Positions 12,157 to 22,830 of a stretch of 64,000 bases of DNA are shown here, in pieces (position 1 is the stretch's first letter; every line of letters begins with the position of its first letter). This DNA comes from Gracilariopsis chorda. Lineage: Eukaryota > Rhodophyta > Florideophyceae > Gracilariales > Gracilariaceae. A model generated the notes under the pieces. The model was given only the letters and a program-made list of their open reading frames with translations, searched no databases and was not told where the DNA came from. A program made the translations under genes and the position numbers. Where the stretch lies: assembly GCA_003194525.1 (NCBI GenBank), contig NBIV01000071.1:1-64000 (forward strand), in the 5' to 3' direction.

Positions 12157-14884
12157 CAAGCGGCTCCATTACGTGCTTTGCACGCGTTAAAGAGTAAAGG
12201 AAGCATTAGAGTGAAAGGAGTATTTGGGTAGCGTGTTTTGGGTAATTTGTTTGTAGAATGCAAGTATTTTTGGGGAGTAAGAAGGGAGAAGAAACGAAAA
12301 AATGAAAGAAGACAGAAGAAGTTTAGCTAAAGCTATCAAGTTTCTCTACGAAAGACCTTCGGGGTACACTACATTATTAGTAGAGTTGCTACCGGCAGGG
12401 AGACAGGCCACGATGTTGGATGGGTTGGTGGTCCGAGAAAAGGCGACGTACAGCTGGCCATGCGTGAAACAGCCATAACGCAAATCCAGTCCGATGCCAC
12501 CACTATACGACTGACCCTGTGCCTTATTGGTAGTGATGGCAAAACAGACACGTACTGGGAACTGGGTGCAAGTGAAGTTGGGAACCGGAAAGTTGTCGTC
12601 TCCAGGTCCACAGGGCATGCGCGGCAGGCATAGTGCGTTGCCACGATTTACTCCAGAAGCGAGCCGAAGGAACAGTACGTTGCATCGCATATCCTCTACA
12701 GTATAGATGGCAACATTGACGTGACCGTTTGAGGGATCCAAGTCGCCAAGGAGCATAACCACAAAGCCCTTTCTGAGTTTGAGGCGGTGGTCCGGCAGCG
12801 CTGACGCAACAGTCAGAGTGTTGAGTATCTCGAAAGGGTATTGCAGCGCGGCACCGTCCGCGTCACACACCTTGCCTGCACTGAGGTACATGCGATACGC
12901 TCCAGGTATCATGTGGCCTACATAGTCGTTGAGCTCTAGTATGCGATAGTTTCGTGCAGTTATAATCACCGTTGAAGTTAGCCAATCTCCATCTATGTAC
13001 CTTTGAGCGATACCATCAAAGACCTTACGGACCATGGTGCAGAACGACTCCACACATTGTACTAACTCTGGCAGGGTGAAGGGGTCCTTTGGCGGGAAAG
13101 CGCCTGGCAGTCTGCCCTCTCCAATCTGCAAGAGCGTGTTTGGAAACTGCAGTGCCTCCTGTGTCACTGTGGGGTCTCGGCGGGGCGCAGAAAGCCGCAT
13201 CTTCTCAGTCAATCTCAAGGTGCGAAAGTGAGAAAAGAGACTTGAGCGTTTGATGCATGCGTTGACAATCACTGATCCAGAGCCCCCAGGAACAACGGGG
13301 AGAATCTGCCAAGAGTGGCCAGACAGCAATACGAACTTGCCTCCAAAGGAGAGCTGCGAGCGCGTTATGTCACAAAGAGTGCATTATACGGCTTCGGCGC
13401 AGAAGTGATGACACATTACGATCTCGTCCCAGATAATGAGGCCGACATTCTTCATCCGATTGGAAAGGTGCAAGTTGACCGGGATGCCGCACGTGCTCTC
13501 AGCGGTGGCTGGGATGGGAATCCTGAACAACGAGTGGGCCGTCCGACCGTCCTCAAGCAGTATAGCTGCTACAGCAGACGTGGCTACCGTAAGGACGGAC
13601 TTGCCACGAAGGCGTAACGTGGCCTGAATTGCCTTGGAGAGGAAGTTCTTGCCGGTTCCACCTGGAGCATCCAAAAAGAAGACGCGAGTGGTTGGCTGTG
13701 TTACCGTAAAAGGACCACCAAGACCCTGCAAGCTCTCCACGGACAAGCCAGGAAGTATGGCCCCCACGACGGTATTGAACGCCAGACGCTGACGCTCATT
13801 GAAGAGAGGGAGGGCATCTTGCACAGTCTCGTTCAGCTCCGACTGGATTCTCTGCGGAGACCGAGCTGGAGCGCGCATTTCCGGTAGGTCCTGCATGGGT
13901 GTCGGAAGACTGTACGATGACAGAGGCGCCAGTGGGCCACCCATTTCTTGCAATGCCTTTTGCACTTCTAAGAGAACGTAAGAGCTGGCTCTTTCGTGGT
14001 CGGCCAGTGCCTGCATCATTTCACGATGTCGAGCGCGTATATCCTGCAGGAACATCAATAGATGCCGTTCCCACAGAAAACGGGGGTCCGACGGCTCGCA
14101 GTAAAGCAAGATGGTGGTAAAAAAATGAGAGAGCGGAACAAATGACGAGCGAAAGGACTCGCGTAGTGCCCGTCTCCACTCACTTTCGTCAGCAAGAAGG
14201 CCCTTCTTGAGGCAGGCCTCCCTGAAGCTACCACACTGCTGACCACCCACGATGTGGAGATGCTGAAAGGAAGTAGCACCCGCTGTGTGGGTGAGGAGTA
14301 AGCGGAGGTAGTACCGCTCACCCTCTCGTAGACTGGCAGTATAAATGCACCCAAATATATGCGCACCACTGCCAGTGAAGTCATATAGATCTGCTGCAGC
14401 GGCCGCTGAGGAGGATTTGGGCTGGCTTCGAGACACCGAACGACGCCGGAGACATGCATGCGGCTTGCAGCATTTTTTTGATTTGTTCCAAGTAAAGTAC
14501 CTCGGGAAATGGGCATAAAGGATATGCTATGCGCCGGGGTACTTTTGGTTGACCACAAATCACTCAGTCAGCTTGGTTCCTTCCCGCTCTCTATTAGCAG
14601 TGGAGTGCTGATCCTCTTTTAGGAAGAACAGCTGCACTGCAACGGGTCGGCTACTGTAGTGTAACGGATGGGCTACTTTAGTCAAACCGCTAGGGTACTG
14701 TAGCGTGCAAAAGGCGCCAGATGGAAACGTGTCGCACTATGCGGTGCAAGATGCCTCTTGGGGCGCCTAAAATGGCACGTTTTCACTTGGCTGCCTCCTT
14801 TCCGATTTTGCAGCCAATGAGTGAGCGTTTGCTCAGACACAGAGAAACAGACAGACAAACTTCCGCTTTATTATAAGTGGGGGA
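12157..14884 (-). mobile_element. Helitron family 1, copy A (helicase kept, Rep missing)
   Basis: A minus-strand Helitron of 2.73 kb with both ends. The 5' end, read from 14,884, begins TCCCCCACTTATAATAAAGC and continues into GTCTGTCTGT repeats. The 3' end at 12,157 reads GGAGCCGCTTG after the hairpin GCGTGC-AAA-GCACGT. The only coding part is the PIF1-like helicase with its linker. The arginine-rich N-terminus and the Rep domain are absent, so this is an internally deleted, non-autonomous derivative. Its helicase is far better preserved than that of copy D, so it is younger. Confidence 0.75.
12346..14436 (-). pseudogene. PIF1-like helicase of Helitron A
   Basis: Two long blocks (14,436-13,384 and 13,329-12,346) make up almost the whole helicase, with one interruption between them. 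The first has the linker motif ERYYLRLLLTHTAGATSF, the FREACL block, FNERQRLAFNT, Walker A GGTGKNFLSKA and Walker B LIIWDEIVM. The second carries the later PIF1 motifs, including TTNKAQGQSYSGGIGLDL and LYVAFSRTTNPSNI near the C-terminus. The first block has no ATG at its edge. It is the tail of a once larger Rep-helicase protein. Asn follows the Walker A lysine where Thr is usual, which may impair ATP binding. Confidence 0.75.
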
Positions 14885-14925
14885 CGAGGGGCTCCTGTGC
14901 GTGCTTCGCAGGCAGCCGTTAGTGA
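14885..14925 (-). mobile_element. Helitron family 1, copy E (3' tail only)
   Basis: A short minus-strand remnant with the family 1 hairpin (GCCTGCGAAGCACGC) and the end GGAGCCCCTCG at 14,885. It touches the 5' TC of copy A directly. Confidence 0.6.
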
Positions 14926-15099
14926 ATTACAGTGGGTACTATATACGCTCCTAAGTATGGGCTGTTACGGAAGATTCCTAACGGATTATCTGTATTTTCT
15001 AACTGGTGCCACATAGCTCACCACTCCAGAGGATTTGTTCCAGCGGACTGTAATTCGATTAGGTAGAATAACCTAACTTATAATTTTATAGGGTACAGT

Positions 15100-15329
15100 T
15101 GTGACATTGACGTACAACTTAGGACATAACGTACATTGCATTAGTATAAGTTGTACGTCATAGTAACCCAAAGTTCGCGTAGTTAACCTATATAAAGGCA
15201 CACCAGTTCCCCCAGATAACCGTAAGGGGGGACAAGGCAGCTGTGCCACATTGTTGTTTGCTTGTGATAGACCCTTCCCTACACCGCGCAGTCATGAACT
15301 TCGGTAAAATATCCGACGCACATCTCTCA
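15100..15329 (+). repeat. Left LTR of the copia element
   Basis: A 230-bp LTR running from TGTGACATTG to ATCTCTCA, so TG...CA termini. It contains a TATA-like box (CCTATATAAAGG, about 15,187-15,198) and the C/G-rich stem CCCCC...GGGGGG just downstream. Confidence 0.9.
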
Positions 15330-15342
15330 GTTATGGGCCCAG
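15330..15342 (+). other. Primer-binding site, internal initiator-Met tRNA type
   Basis: GTTATGGGCCCAG directly follows the LTR. It is complementary to the anticodon arm of eukaryotic initiator methionine tRNA (the stretch around CTGGGCCCATAAC), not to the tRNA 3' end. Drosophila copia and yeast Ty5 are known to prime from a half-tRNA of this kind. Confidence 0.75.
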
Positions 15343-16450
15343 GGGAGGAGCTCTCCCCAAGCAACATATTACTACCCCCGAAAATCCGCCCTGAGACAGA
15401 TAAACTCCTATGGAGAGAAGCCGTCTTCGAATGGGCCGAAAATCTATGCGCTGCAGCCAAAGGTGGTGATTCTAGAGCTAAAGGTGGAGCAGCCACCCTC
15501 TGTATGACTCTGTACCGCTCTCTAGAGTTTGGAAGAAAAGAAATGGTCAAAAAGGCCGTCTGCACGGGCGAAATCATATTGACGCCACAATCAGAAGATC
15601 AACACCTAATGCAGATTGAAGTGGTGAAAAAGATAGTCGATCTTGTCGCCAAAGATTCTACTGTTGACGGTTTACGCCGCATCGTGCGTCTGTATAAGGA
15701 AATCAATTCCTGTGTTCGATCAGAGGGAGAATCAATCTCCGACTTCGTTAATCGCTTTGCCGGTGCTGCATTGTCATACCTTAATCTGACAAATGCAGAA
15801 CAGGAATCCGCGGACAGTCAGAACTTCGCAATTGTTCTGCTCCTAAATGCTCGGCTTACCTCACAGACCTTCAGCAATATCATCAGCAATCTTGTTGCAA
15901 GTTCCAAGAATAGGACTTCTGAGACGGATTCCATAATCCCAATATCTACGAACAGAATCGCTACGATACTCAAAGTCTTAGAATCGGATTCTTCGTCTAC
16001 CGATCTTCAGGAAGAATCGAAGACGTCCATCCTTGCGCTCAGAGCAGCTCTAGACCAGAAAACCAAATCCCACCAATCCGGGGATGCGAAATCCTGGATA
16101 GGTCTGCAGAATGCCATCCTGGCACTAGAAGAAGCGGGACTCGAAGGAAAGGATTTAGAAGACGAGTCCAAGCCTAATAAGCAGAACGACAGTCAATCCA
16201 GGTCTTTCATGAATACCAACCGCATGTTCAAGAAGAACAGGAAGCGCAACCGGGATACTGACGAATCAGGAAACGGTAAGCAATCGTCGAACGAAGAAGC
16301 TGAGCGGAAAATGGTAGAGGCCAAAGCAGTCGAAAATGGTACTGAATTGAATCAGATCACCAAACGCGGACGCGATGACAAGCGCGAAGGCTACAAACCA
16401 CGGCCTAGCGAGAAGCATCGTCAGAAAAGCTCGAAACCTTTTTTTCAATA
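15333..16450 (+). mobile_element. gag region of the copia element
   Basis: A gag-like region of about 370 residues. The first ATG inside the element overlaps the primer site. It is mostly helical and charged, with a very basic C-terminal tail rich in Lys and Arg. No CCHC zinc knuckle is visible, as in Ty1, where a basic tail does the RNA-binding job. Assignment rests on position and composition more than on sequence identity. Confidence 0.65.
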
Positions 16451-16879
16451 AGGGATTCGGAAGAGGATCCGAATCCCATACTCGACGAAGGGAGCCCTAT
16501 ATCTTCGGGAAGCATAAGAGCGGCCTTGAGACTGTGTGCCGCTATGGACATACAATTCCAACCAGAAAGACTAAGGTCTCGCTACCATAGAGGATGGGGG
16601 AAAGAGTGCATCAAGCCCAAACCAGTTCTGTGCTCATGGACCGTTCCGTTCAAGGACATTCATAACCAACCAATAGAACTCACATTCGACTTATTTGACG
16701 ACGAATCCCCGTTGACGATTGGACTGGATATCAGGAGGTATAGTGTAACGGACATGACCTCGAAACCAGCCACGATGACGATAAAGCGTCCAGAAGACTC
16801 GAAGCCTAGAACTGTCGAAGTGTACGTCACCTCTTCTCGATACAACTCGAGGGCACACATGCGGGTAACCTATATGATG

Positions 16880-17920
16880 AAGTCACTCCTGTCAGCAAAC
16901 TCCCAACACATAAGGCCGACCACACTCGCGAAAAGGTTGCATCGACTGACACACGCGCCACCAGAAGAGCTGATACAATTATGTAGGAGGCCCGGACATA
17001 TCTCGAAATCAGTCGAAGAGGAAATAAGAGCGATATCCGACAACTGCCTCATCTGCGCCAAATCAGGACCCCCAAAGCCAATGCGAAAGATATCGATCAA
17101 CCACGTGAACCAGGCATTCAAAGTAGAAATACAAATCGATTTCACGTTTGTAGGTATCCGAGGAACGCAATATAATTGTTTACATATGGTTGACTGCGGC
17201 ACCGGGTACTCCGAAGCGGGAATAGTAAGTGACCGAAAATCCAACACGACCGTTAGATTGATAGAGACCGAATGGATCAATCGACACGGGGCACCAGAAG
17301 CATTGTCAGCAGACGACGAAATGACTTCCAAAGAGATTCGACGATTCTTGAACGGGAGGAACATTGAGCTGAAAGGACGAGCCGTTAGACGACATAACAA
17401 AACAGGCATCATCGAGCGTAAGAACGGCGTCGCTAAACGCATACTGGAAAAGATCCAGAAAGAAGACTCTACTGACACAGACAAGACCATATTTTCACGC
17501 GCGGTTTTCCTTTCAAACCTGTTTACCGGTTCTAAAGTGCTTAGCTCGTTCGAACTAGCCAGAGGATACGCCCCTTCAATACTGGGTGCACCACGGAGAA
17601 TGGTATCTGAAGAACTCATGCAGGCATATATGGAACAATGCGAGACCCGTGCGTTACAAAAGGTCATGCGATCACGCAACCCTTCCACTCTATCTCAACT
17701 GCATATAAACCCAGGAGATGATATCCTGTTCTACTTCAAGACATCTGCACACAACGTACCCGACGAGTGGAGAGAGGCAACCGTAGTGAGAGCACACCCT
17801 CATTACGTGGAAGTGCGACGAAAGGAGAAAGGACCTATATCGAAAGTCGCTTACAAGGATATACGACTTCGACCCAGCTCAGCACTCACTAGGGAGCTGT
17901 CAGAAGGACTCATGGAGGAC
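16880..17920 (+). mobile_element. Integrase region of the copia element
   Basis: The region shows an H...H...C..C zinc-binding N-terminal domain (ending in NCLICAKSG). An RNase H-fold core follows, including QIDFTFV and a downstream KTGIIERKNG stretch with the usual acidic and basic positions. A C-terminal domain of about 150 residues comes after it. Confidence 0.8.
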
Positions 17921-18199
17921 TAAATCGACCTCACGTTAAGCCCAGACCAGAGCGACTGTCAGGAGAACGAGCCACAGGTTTCAGCATCTCTCATGGCTAG
18001 CAGGCAGAAGGAGGAACGCGTACGCAAGGACATGGGAGCATACACCGAAGAACTGCTAGAGAATTTGGAGATGGAGGGACCCAATACCCTGAATAGCCAG
18101 GAACAAGAAGTACTCAAGAGCATGCAAAAAGTAATCGGCACTAGACAGGTCACCGCTCGCGAAGTCCAGTTCGCACCATCATGGTTGCTCCAAAAAGCC

Positions 18200-18950
18200 G
18201 CAGAAAAGGAACACAGAGACACCTGGATCGGTGGATACGAGGAAGTCCAGGAATCAGAATTACCAGACGAGGCCAACATCATTTCGTCGCATACAGTGTA
18301 CAAGGTGAAACAGGATGAGGACGAAATGCGCAAACTCAAAGCCAGACTCGTTACACACGGAAACAAGGATGACCACAAAGACGAGATCAGGAAGGATTGT
18401 GCAAATGCAGACATGATAATCGTCAGACTCCTTATCAGCATCGCTCTATGTCTAGGATTCTCCTTTGGCGTGGCAGACATTAAAGGCGCTTACCTACAGA
18501 GCGGACCAATCCGCAGGGATATATACGTCAGACCAGCGCCTGAGTTCAGAATCAAGAGACACGTGCTGTGGAAGCTCACGAAGCTACCATACGGCATAGT
18601 CGAAGCAGGCAGACAATGGGCCAAACGTATAGAGACTTGGCTGCTCGATACCATGGCATTCACACGCGTATACGGAGTGAACCAAATGTTCCTCCAACGC
18701 GTTGAAGGTCGTATATATCTTGCAGTAACCAACTTGTCGATGACCTTCTAGTAGCGGGGCATACGTCGGATATATCAAACTTCATGCAGAAGCTACAAGA
18801 AGAATTCGAGGTAGGAAAGGTCAGACTCGACAGCAAACTCAACTTCGCAGGATTTGATATCAATATCAACGACGAAGGAGACGTATACCTATCCATGGAG
18901 CCCTATCTACAGCGCCTGAACAGCATAGATCTCTCTAGGGCCAGGAGAAG
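18200..18950 (+). mobile_element. Reverse-transcriptase region of the copia element
   Basis: The copia-type RT is recognised from KARLVTHGNKD, the DIKGAYLQSGPI block (copia DVKTAFLNG equivalent), KLPYGIVEAGRQW and an LVDDLL-like region. It lies after the integrase, as expected for Ty1/copia. Confidence 0.8.
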
Positions 18951-18999
18951 ACAAAGGGAGGACAAAACCACCGAATACGAGACGCACGAGTATAGATCA

Positions 19000-19731
19000 T
19001 TGGCCGGGACGATGATGTACCTTGGATCAGGAGTGTTACCGCAAGCATCTTTCGTCACGTCTAGAATGCAGCAACAACTAGGAGATTTGAGAGTTAAACA
19101 CATCGTCGAAGCCAACGCCATGCTGTGTGAGATACGAAATCTACACCCTGTGATCAAGTTTGTGCGCCCATTGGGAATATCAGCAGTGGATATTGTTAGC
19201 CTTTCGGACGCGTCACACGGAACTAACCAACAACTATATGGACAAACGGGACTCATCTGTGGACTGAGACTTACGACTGACATGCACGACAAGCCTTTGT
19301 TCCACCCGCTATACTGGGTGAGCTCAAAACAACGCCGAGTAACGTACTCATCGTTCGGGGCAGAGATCCTAGCTTGCACGGAAGCAGAAGATCGTGGATA
19401 CGACATTAAGGAATCGTTCAATAACATCTTCCAGGACTGCGATATCAAGCACCGAATGCTAGTAGACTCGAAGGCTCTGTTCGATACAGTGACTACCCTA
19501 CACGAATGACGAGAGTTTCGGCTGCGCAAAACAGTGACAATGCTGCGAGACGCTTTCGAATCCGGTGAGCTTGATAGCATATCTTGGATTCCGGGACGGA
19601 ACAATATTGCCGACGCATTAACGAAGCGTAGCACCACTCAATCAGCAGAGATGAATCGAATGTTGGCTACCGGGTATTGGAACATAGACGAGTCCAAGGG
19701 CACCACCCACGATCACGAATCTTGGCAGTGA
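19000..19731 (+). mobile_element. RNase H region of the copia element
   Basis: The region contains the LVSLSDASHGTN block (copia YSDADWAG equivalent), SSKQRRVTYSSFGAE (SKKQ.TVALSSTEAE equivalent) and, at the end, WIPGRNNIADALTK, the standard close of copia polyproteins. Confidence 0.8.
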
Positions 19732-19764
19732 ATGTTGCTTACTCTGAAAGGGCACTAACGCAAC

Positions 19765-19776
19765 GGGGGGGGGGGG
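19765..19776 (+). other. Polypurine tract of the copia element
   Basis: Twelve consecutive G residues followed by TG and then the right LTR. An all-G tract is an extreme form of the usual A/G polypurine tract. Confidence 0.7.
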
Positions 19777-19778
19777 TG

Positions 19779-20018
19779 TGTGACATTGACGTACAACTTA
19801 GGACATAACGTACATAATAGTACATTGCATTAGTATAAGTTGTACGTCATAGTAACCCAAAGGTCGCGTAGTTAACCTATATAAAGGCACACCAGTTCCC
19901 CCAGATAACCGTAAGGGGGGACAAGGCAGCTGTGCCACATTGTTGTTTGCTTGTGATAGACCCTTCCCTAAACTGCGCAGTCATGAACTTTGGTAAGATA
20001 TCCGAAGCACATCTCTCA
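19779..20018 (+). repeat. Right LTR of the copia element
   Basis: A 240-bp LTR, TGTGACATTG to ATCTCTCA, followed by the target duplication ACAGT. The 10-bp length difference from the left LTR is a repeat of the AATAGTACAT kind. Confidence 0.9.
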
Positions 20019-20023
20019 ACAGT

Positions 20024-21889
20024 ACATAGTTTCCGTCGAGGTGAGCTGGCGGCACTGTATATAGTGCGCCGCTGGAGCTTCACCTCCGGGGAAGTAAACC
20101 AAGCACCTTCGAGGCTTGTTCTACTTCATCTGGTTGAAACTCGTCATACTCACCTTAACTTACACTATTACCTCATCCTCTAGGGGTGTTTTCTAAGCCA
20201 CTGATACCCAGCGCGTCCCATAGCAGTGGTTGCAAGATTATCTTCCACCCAGTACACCTGCTCCCCGCTTGGTGCTTGCGGATCTCCTTTCAGAATTCCC
20301 CCGGTCACTGCTCCTATGTTAAGGAGACCACCACCTGTTGGCACTTATCTGTTAGGCCAAATCTAAAAATCCTATGCTACGGACGTTTTGTTCACCACTG
20401 GCTGTACCACAGTTAGTATTTCTCTGTTGACTGCAGCATCAGTAGTACAGAAAAGGGTAATCAAAGGTCTCATTTTGCGAAAAAGCAAACATGACCTGCG
20501 TCTGTATAGAAAGTCTGCTTGCAGCTCCTTCCTGCAATACATGATTGAAGAAAGTGGCATTGGCGTGCTTTGCATGCAGGCGTTTTACGCCCACGTGCAG
20601 AGCACATCACTGCCTCTGCATGCATTGTGCTGGGGCTGTTATGGCAAGTGCCAGCTCTGTGCGCCGGCATTTCGCGCCCGGGTGCAAAGCACTCTACTGC
20701 CTCGTCGTCCGCCTCTGCATGCATTCCTTGGAGGCTGTTAAACCCGAGCTAATGGGGCTCGAGTGCTGAGTAACTATCATTAAGAGGTGAAAGCATTACT
20801 TACTAGTGCCGCACTGGCTTGAACGGATATACCCGTGGATAACCCAGATCATAATCAACCGGTTAACGCCGTGTTACCAGGCAATGGGAATAATTGTGGT
20901 TCATACCATGCGATAGAGACACCACGTTCCGTCAAGCCTCCTCCACAAACTCGAATTGGGAGTATCTCCGACGAAAGGGGCGTCTTCTGACTCGAAGTTG
21001 ACCCCCGAGGTGGTACAGCTTCGCTCTTTAGCCGTCAGGGTTCCAACCAGGAAAGTAGCTGCAACTGCCACTAGCTCGGAAACCATTTTCATTCTACGTT
21101 GTCCATGGGTTCTTTCTCTTACATTCCATATTCCGGATAAGGCTCTAGTCATGGCCAAGATAAACTACTAATTTTATGCCCGTCTTGACCTGTCCATGCA
21201 ATCTATGGTTCGACAATAATCTCCTGAAGAGAAACAGGGTGTCTCTGTCACTTTTACTTATGAACTAGTACTCCCGTCTCTTCGGGCTCATACTTGCTGG
21301 GTGCTCGGCCTGAATATCGCTGAAATGAACAACAATCCCCGAAAGACCATGGGATACGTTTTCCTCGTAGTAAGATTGGTTAATTGTATGGTTCAGCTGG
21401 ACTTTGTTGTTCGCGATAAACTTGAGCCACCAGGGATTCTTGTTTGTGACTTCTGTGACTGCTTTGCTGGAGCCATTAGCCCCTGTGCGAAAACCTGCAC
21501 ATGGCTAACGGTTGTACGGTACGTATTGTCTGGGAACCTCTTAATCATGTTATGCAAGAGCGTTGGACGATAAAAGACGCTAAGAAAATGCAGAACAAAG
21601 ATCCCATTTCTACAAACCTTCCTACTACACACTCACTTTCCGTACCACAAGAGTCCTAAATCTGGGCCACAGTTGTTTTGAAACAGAGTGCATATCATGT
21701 TGTTTACTTGCATTTTTCATTATACGATCAGGTTCAACTAGTACTTGCGAACGGAGTCATTTTAATCAACACTGATGTTGCTCTTAATGTACTGGTTCCC
21801 AACTTTGGCAAAATCACTCAGTGATTATTTATAAACCAAGTCCTGTATTCAGTTCTCTCACACCCGTGGACATCATTTCTAACGAATAT
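20024..21889. other. No recognisable gene
   Basis: Apart from the repeat at 20,455-20,745 this stretch shows only short open frames with no recognisable domain. The first bases continue the flank found at 15,060-15,099, showing the sequence that existed before the copia insertion. Confidence 0.5.
20455..20745. repeat. Second copy of the hairpin-rich repeat
   Basis: It aligns with 10,580-10,866 in the same orientation and carries staggered stem-loop units such as GGCGTTTTACGCC. No Helitron end is visible next to it, so it is either a fragment of a copy-B-like Helitron or a separate repeat that Helitron B picked up. Confidence 0.55.
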
Positions 21890-22830
21890 TCCAGTGGCTA
21901 CTGTCCTTGGAGTGGAAGACTCTAAAAACAGGGACGATAATACGTAGGCGCTGAGCGTTGTTGGGATCCCAATTTCGAAAATGGGCGAACTACAGAAACT
22001 TGTTCACTACCATATGGTTCAGAATGAACGAATCCCACAGGGAAACTCGAGAAGCTCGACTTGGACCATTTCCCAAAACCTCACTATGAAAAAATACGGG
22101 ATCTTCGTCATGCGTGTACCCCTACGTAGGATGAATCCCCTGAAATAATAGGAGTAACGGAGCACCGTACTTGATTTGCTACCGAAAACTCTGGCGGCTG
22201 CCCAGTATCCCTATTAGACCAGGCCGAGAGACTTTGAAGAGGAAAAGTCCCAAGTTGAGAAGATGTTATGCGCTGGCGTCATTGAACCAGCACAATCACT
22301 TTGGGCGTCACCAGTCGTTCTTGTTCCGAAATCAGAGGGACCGTGAAGGTTTTCTAGGAATCACCGACGTCCTAACACAGTTACCGTCAAGGACATTTAC
22401 CCGATCTCTCGGATGTACTAGGACATCGAATCACTTGGGAGTGCTACGGTTTTCAAGGCTCTTGACGCCAATTGACTTTATTGGCAAATTCCTATTCGAA
22501 CAGAGAGCCGCGATAAAACCTCTTTATTGAACCGCCAAGACCTATATCATTTTAAACGAATGCTTTTGAGGTTAACCAATGCAGTTGCTTTGTTTCAACG
22601 TACCAGACATATTCTATTGGCCAGGTTCATATTGACAACCTACTTAGTGTACCTTGGCGATATAATCGTGTTCCCCAACAACGGCGATGATGTTCCTGTT
22701 CTTTTGCAAAGAAGTGAAGTTTTAAGGAAGGATTATATTACGCAAAGGAGTCCGACTCGGCCCACGCAACGTCAATGGACTAGCAAAACGCGAATTGAAC
22801 GATTTTGTTAGGTGTAGTAGCATGCATTGC
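21890..22830 (+). mobile_element. Gypsy-type (Ty3/gypsy) LTR element, reverse-transcriptase fossil
   Basis: Fragments of a Ty3/gypsy reverse transcriptase appear in the expected order: a CAGVIEPAQS-like block, ASPVVLVPKSEG, a block before YPISRM, a tail like QIPIRTESRDKTSF, and LVYLGDIIVF (gypsy LVYLDDIIVFS equivalent). No LTRs were recognised. The element is heavily broken, with many interruptions, and looks old. Confidence 0.65.

Larger units (their letters stand above)
15100..20018 (+). mobile_element. Copia-type (Ty1/copia) LTR retrotransposon, fossil
   Basis: An element of 4.92 kb flanked by the 5-bp target duplication ACAGT (15,095-15,099 and 20,019-20,023). It has two LTRs, a primer site next to the left LTR and a G-run polypurine tract before the right LTR. 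The coding order is gag, integrase, reverse transcriptase, RNase H, and integrase before RT defines the copia superfamily. The LTRs differ at about six positions plus one 10-bp indel over 230-240 bp, about 2.6% by eye, so the insertion is fairly recent. The coding part appears broken in roughly three to five places. It is treated here as a fossil. Confidence 0.9.
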
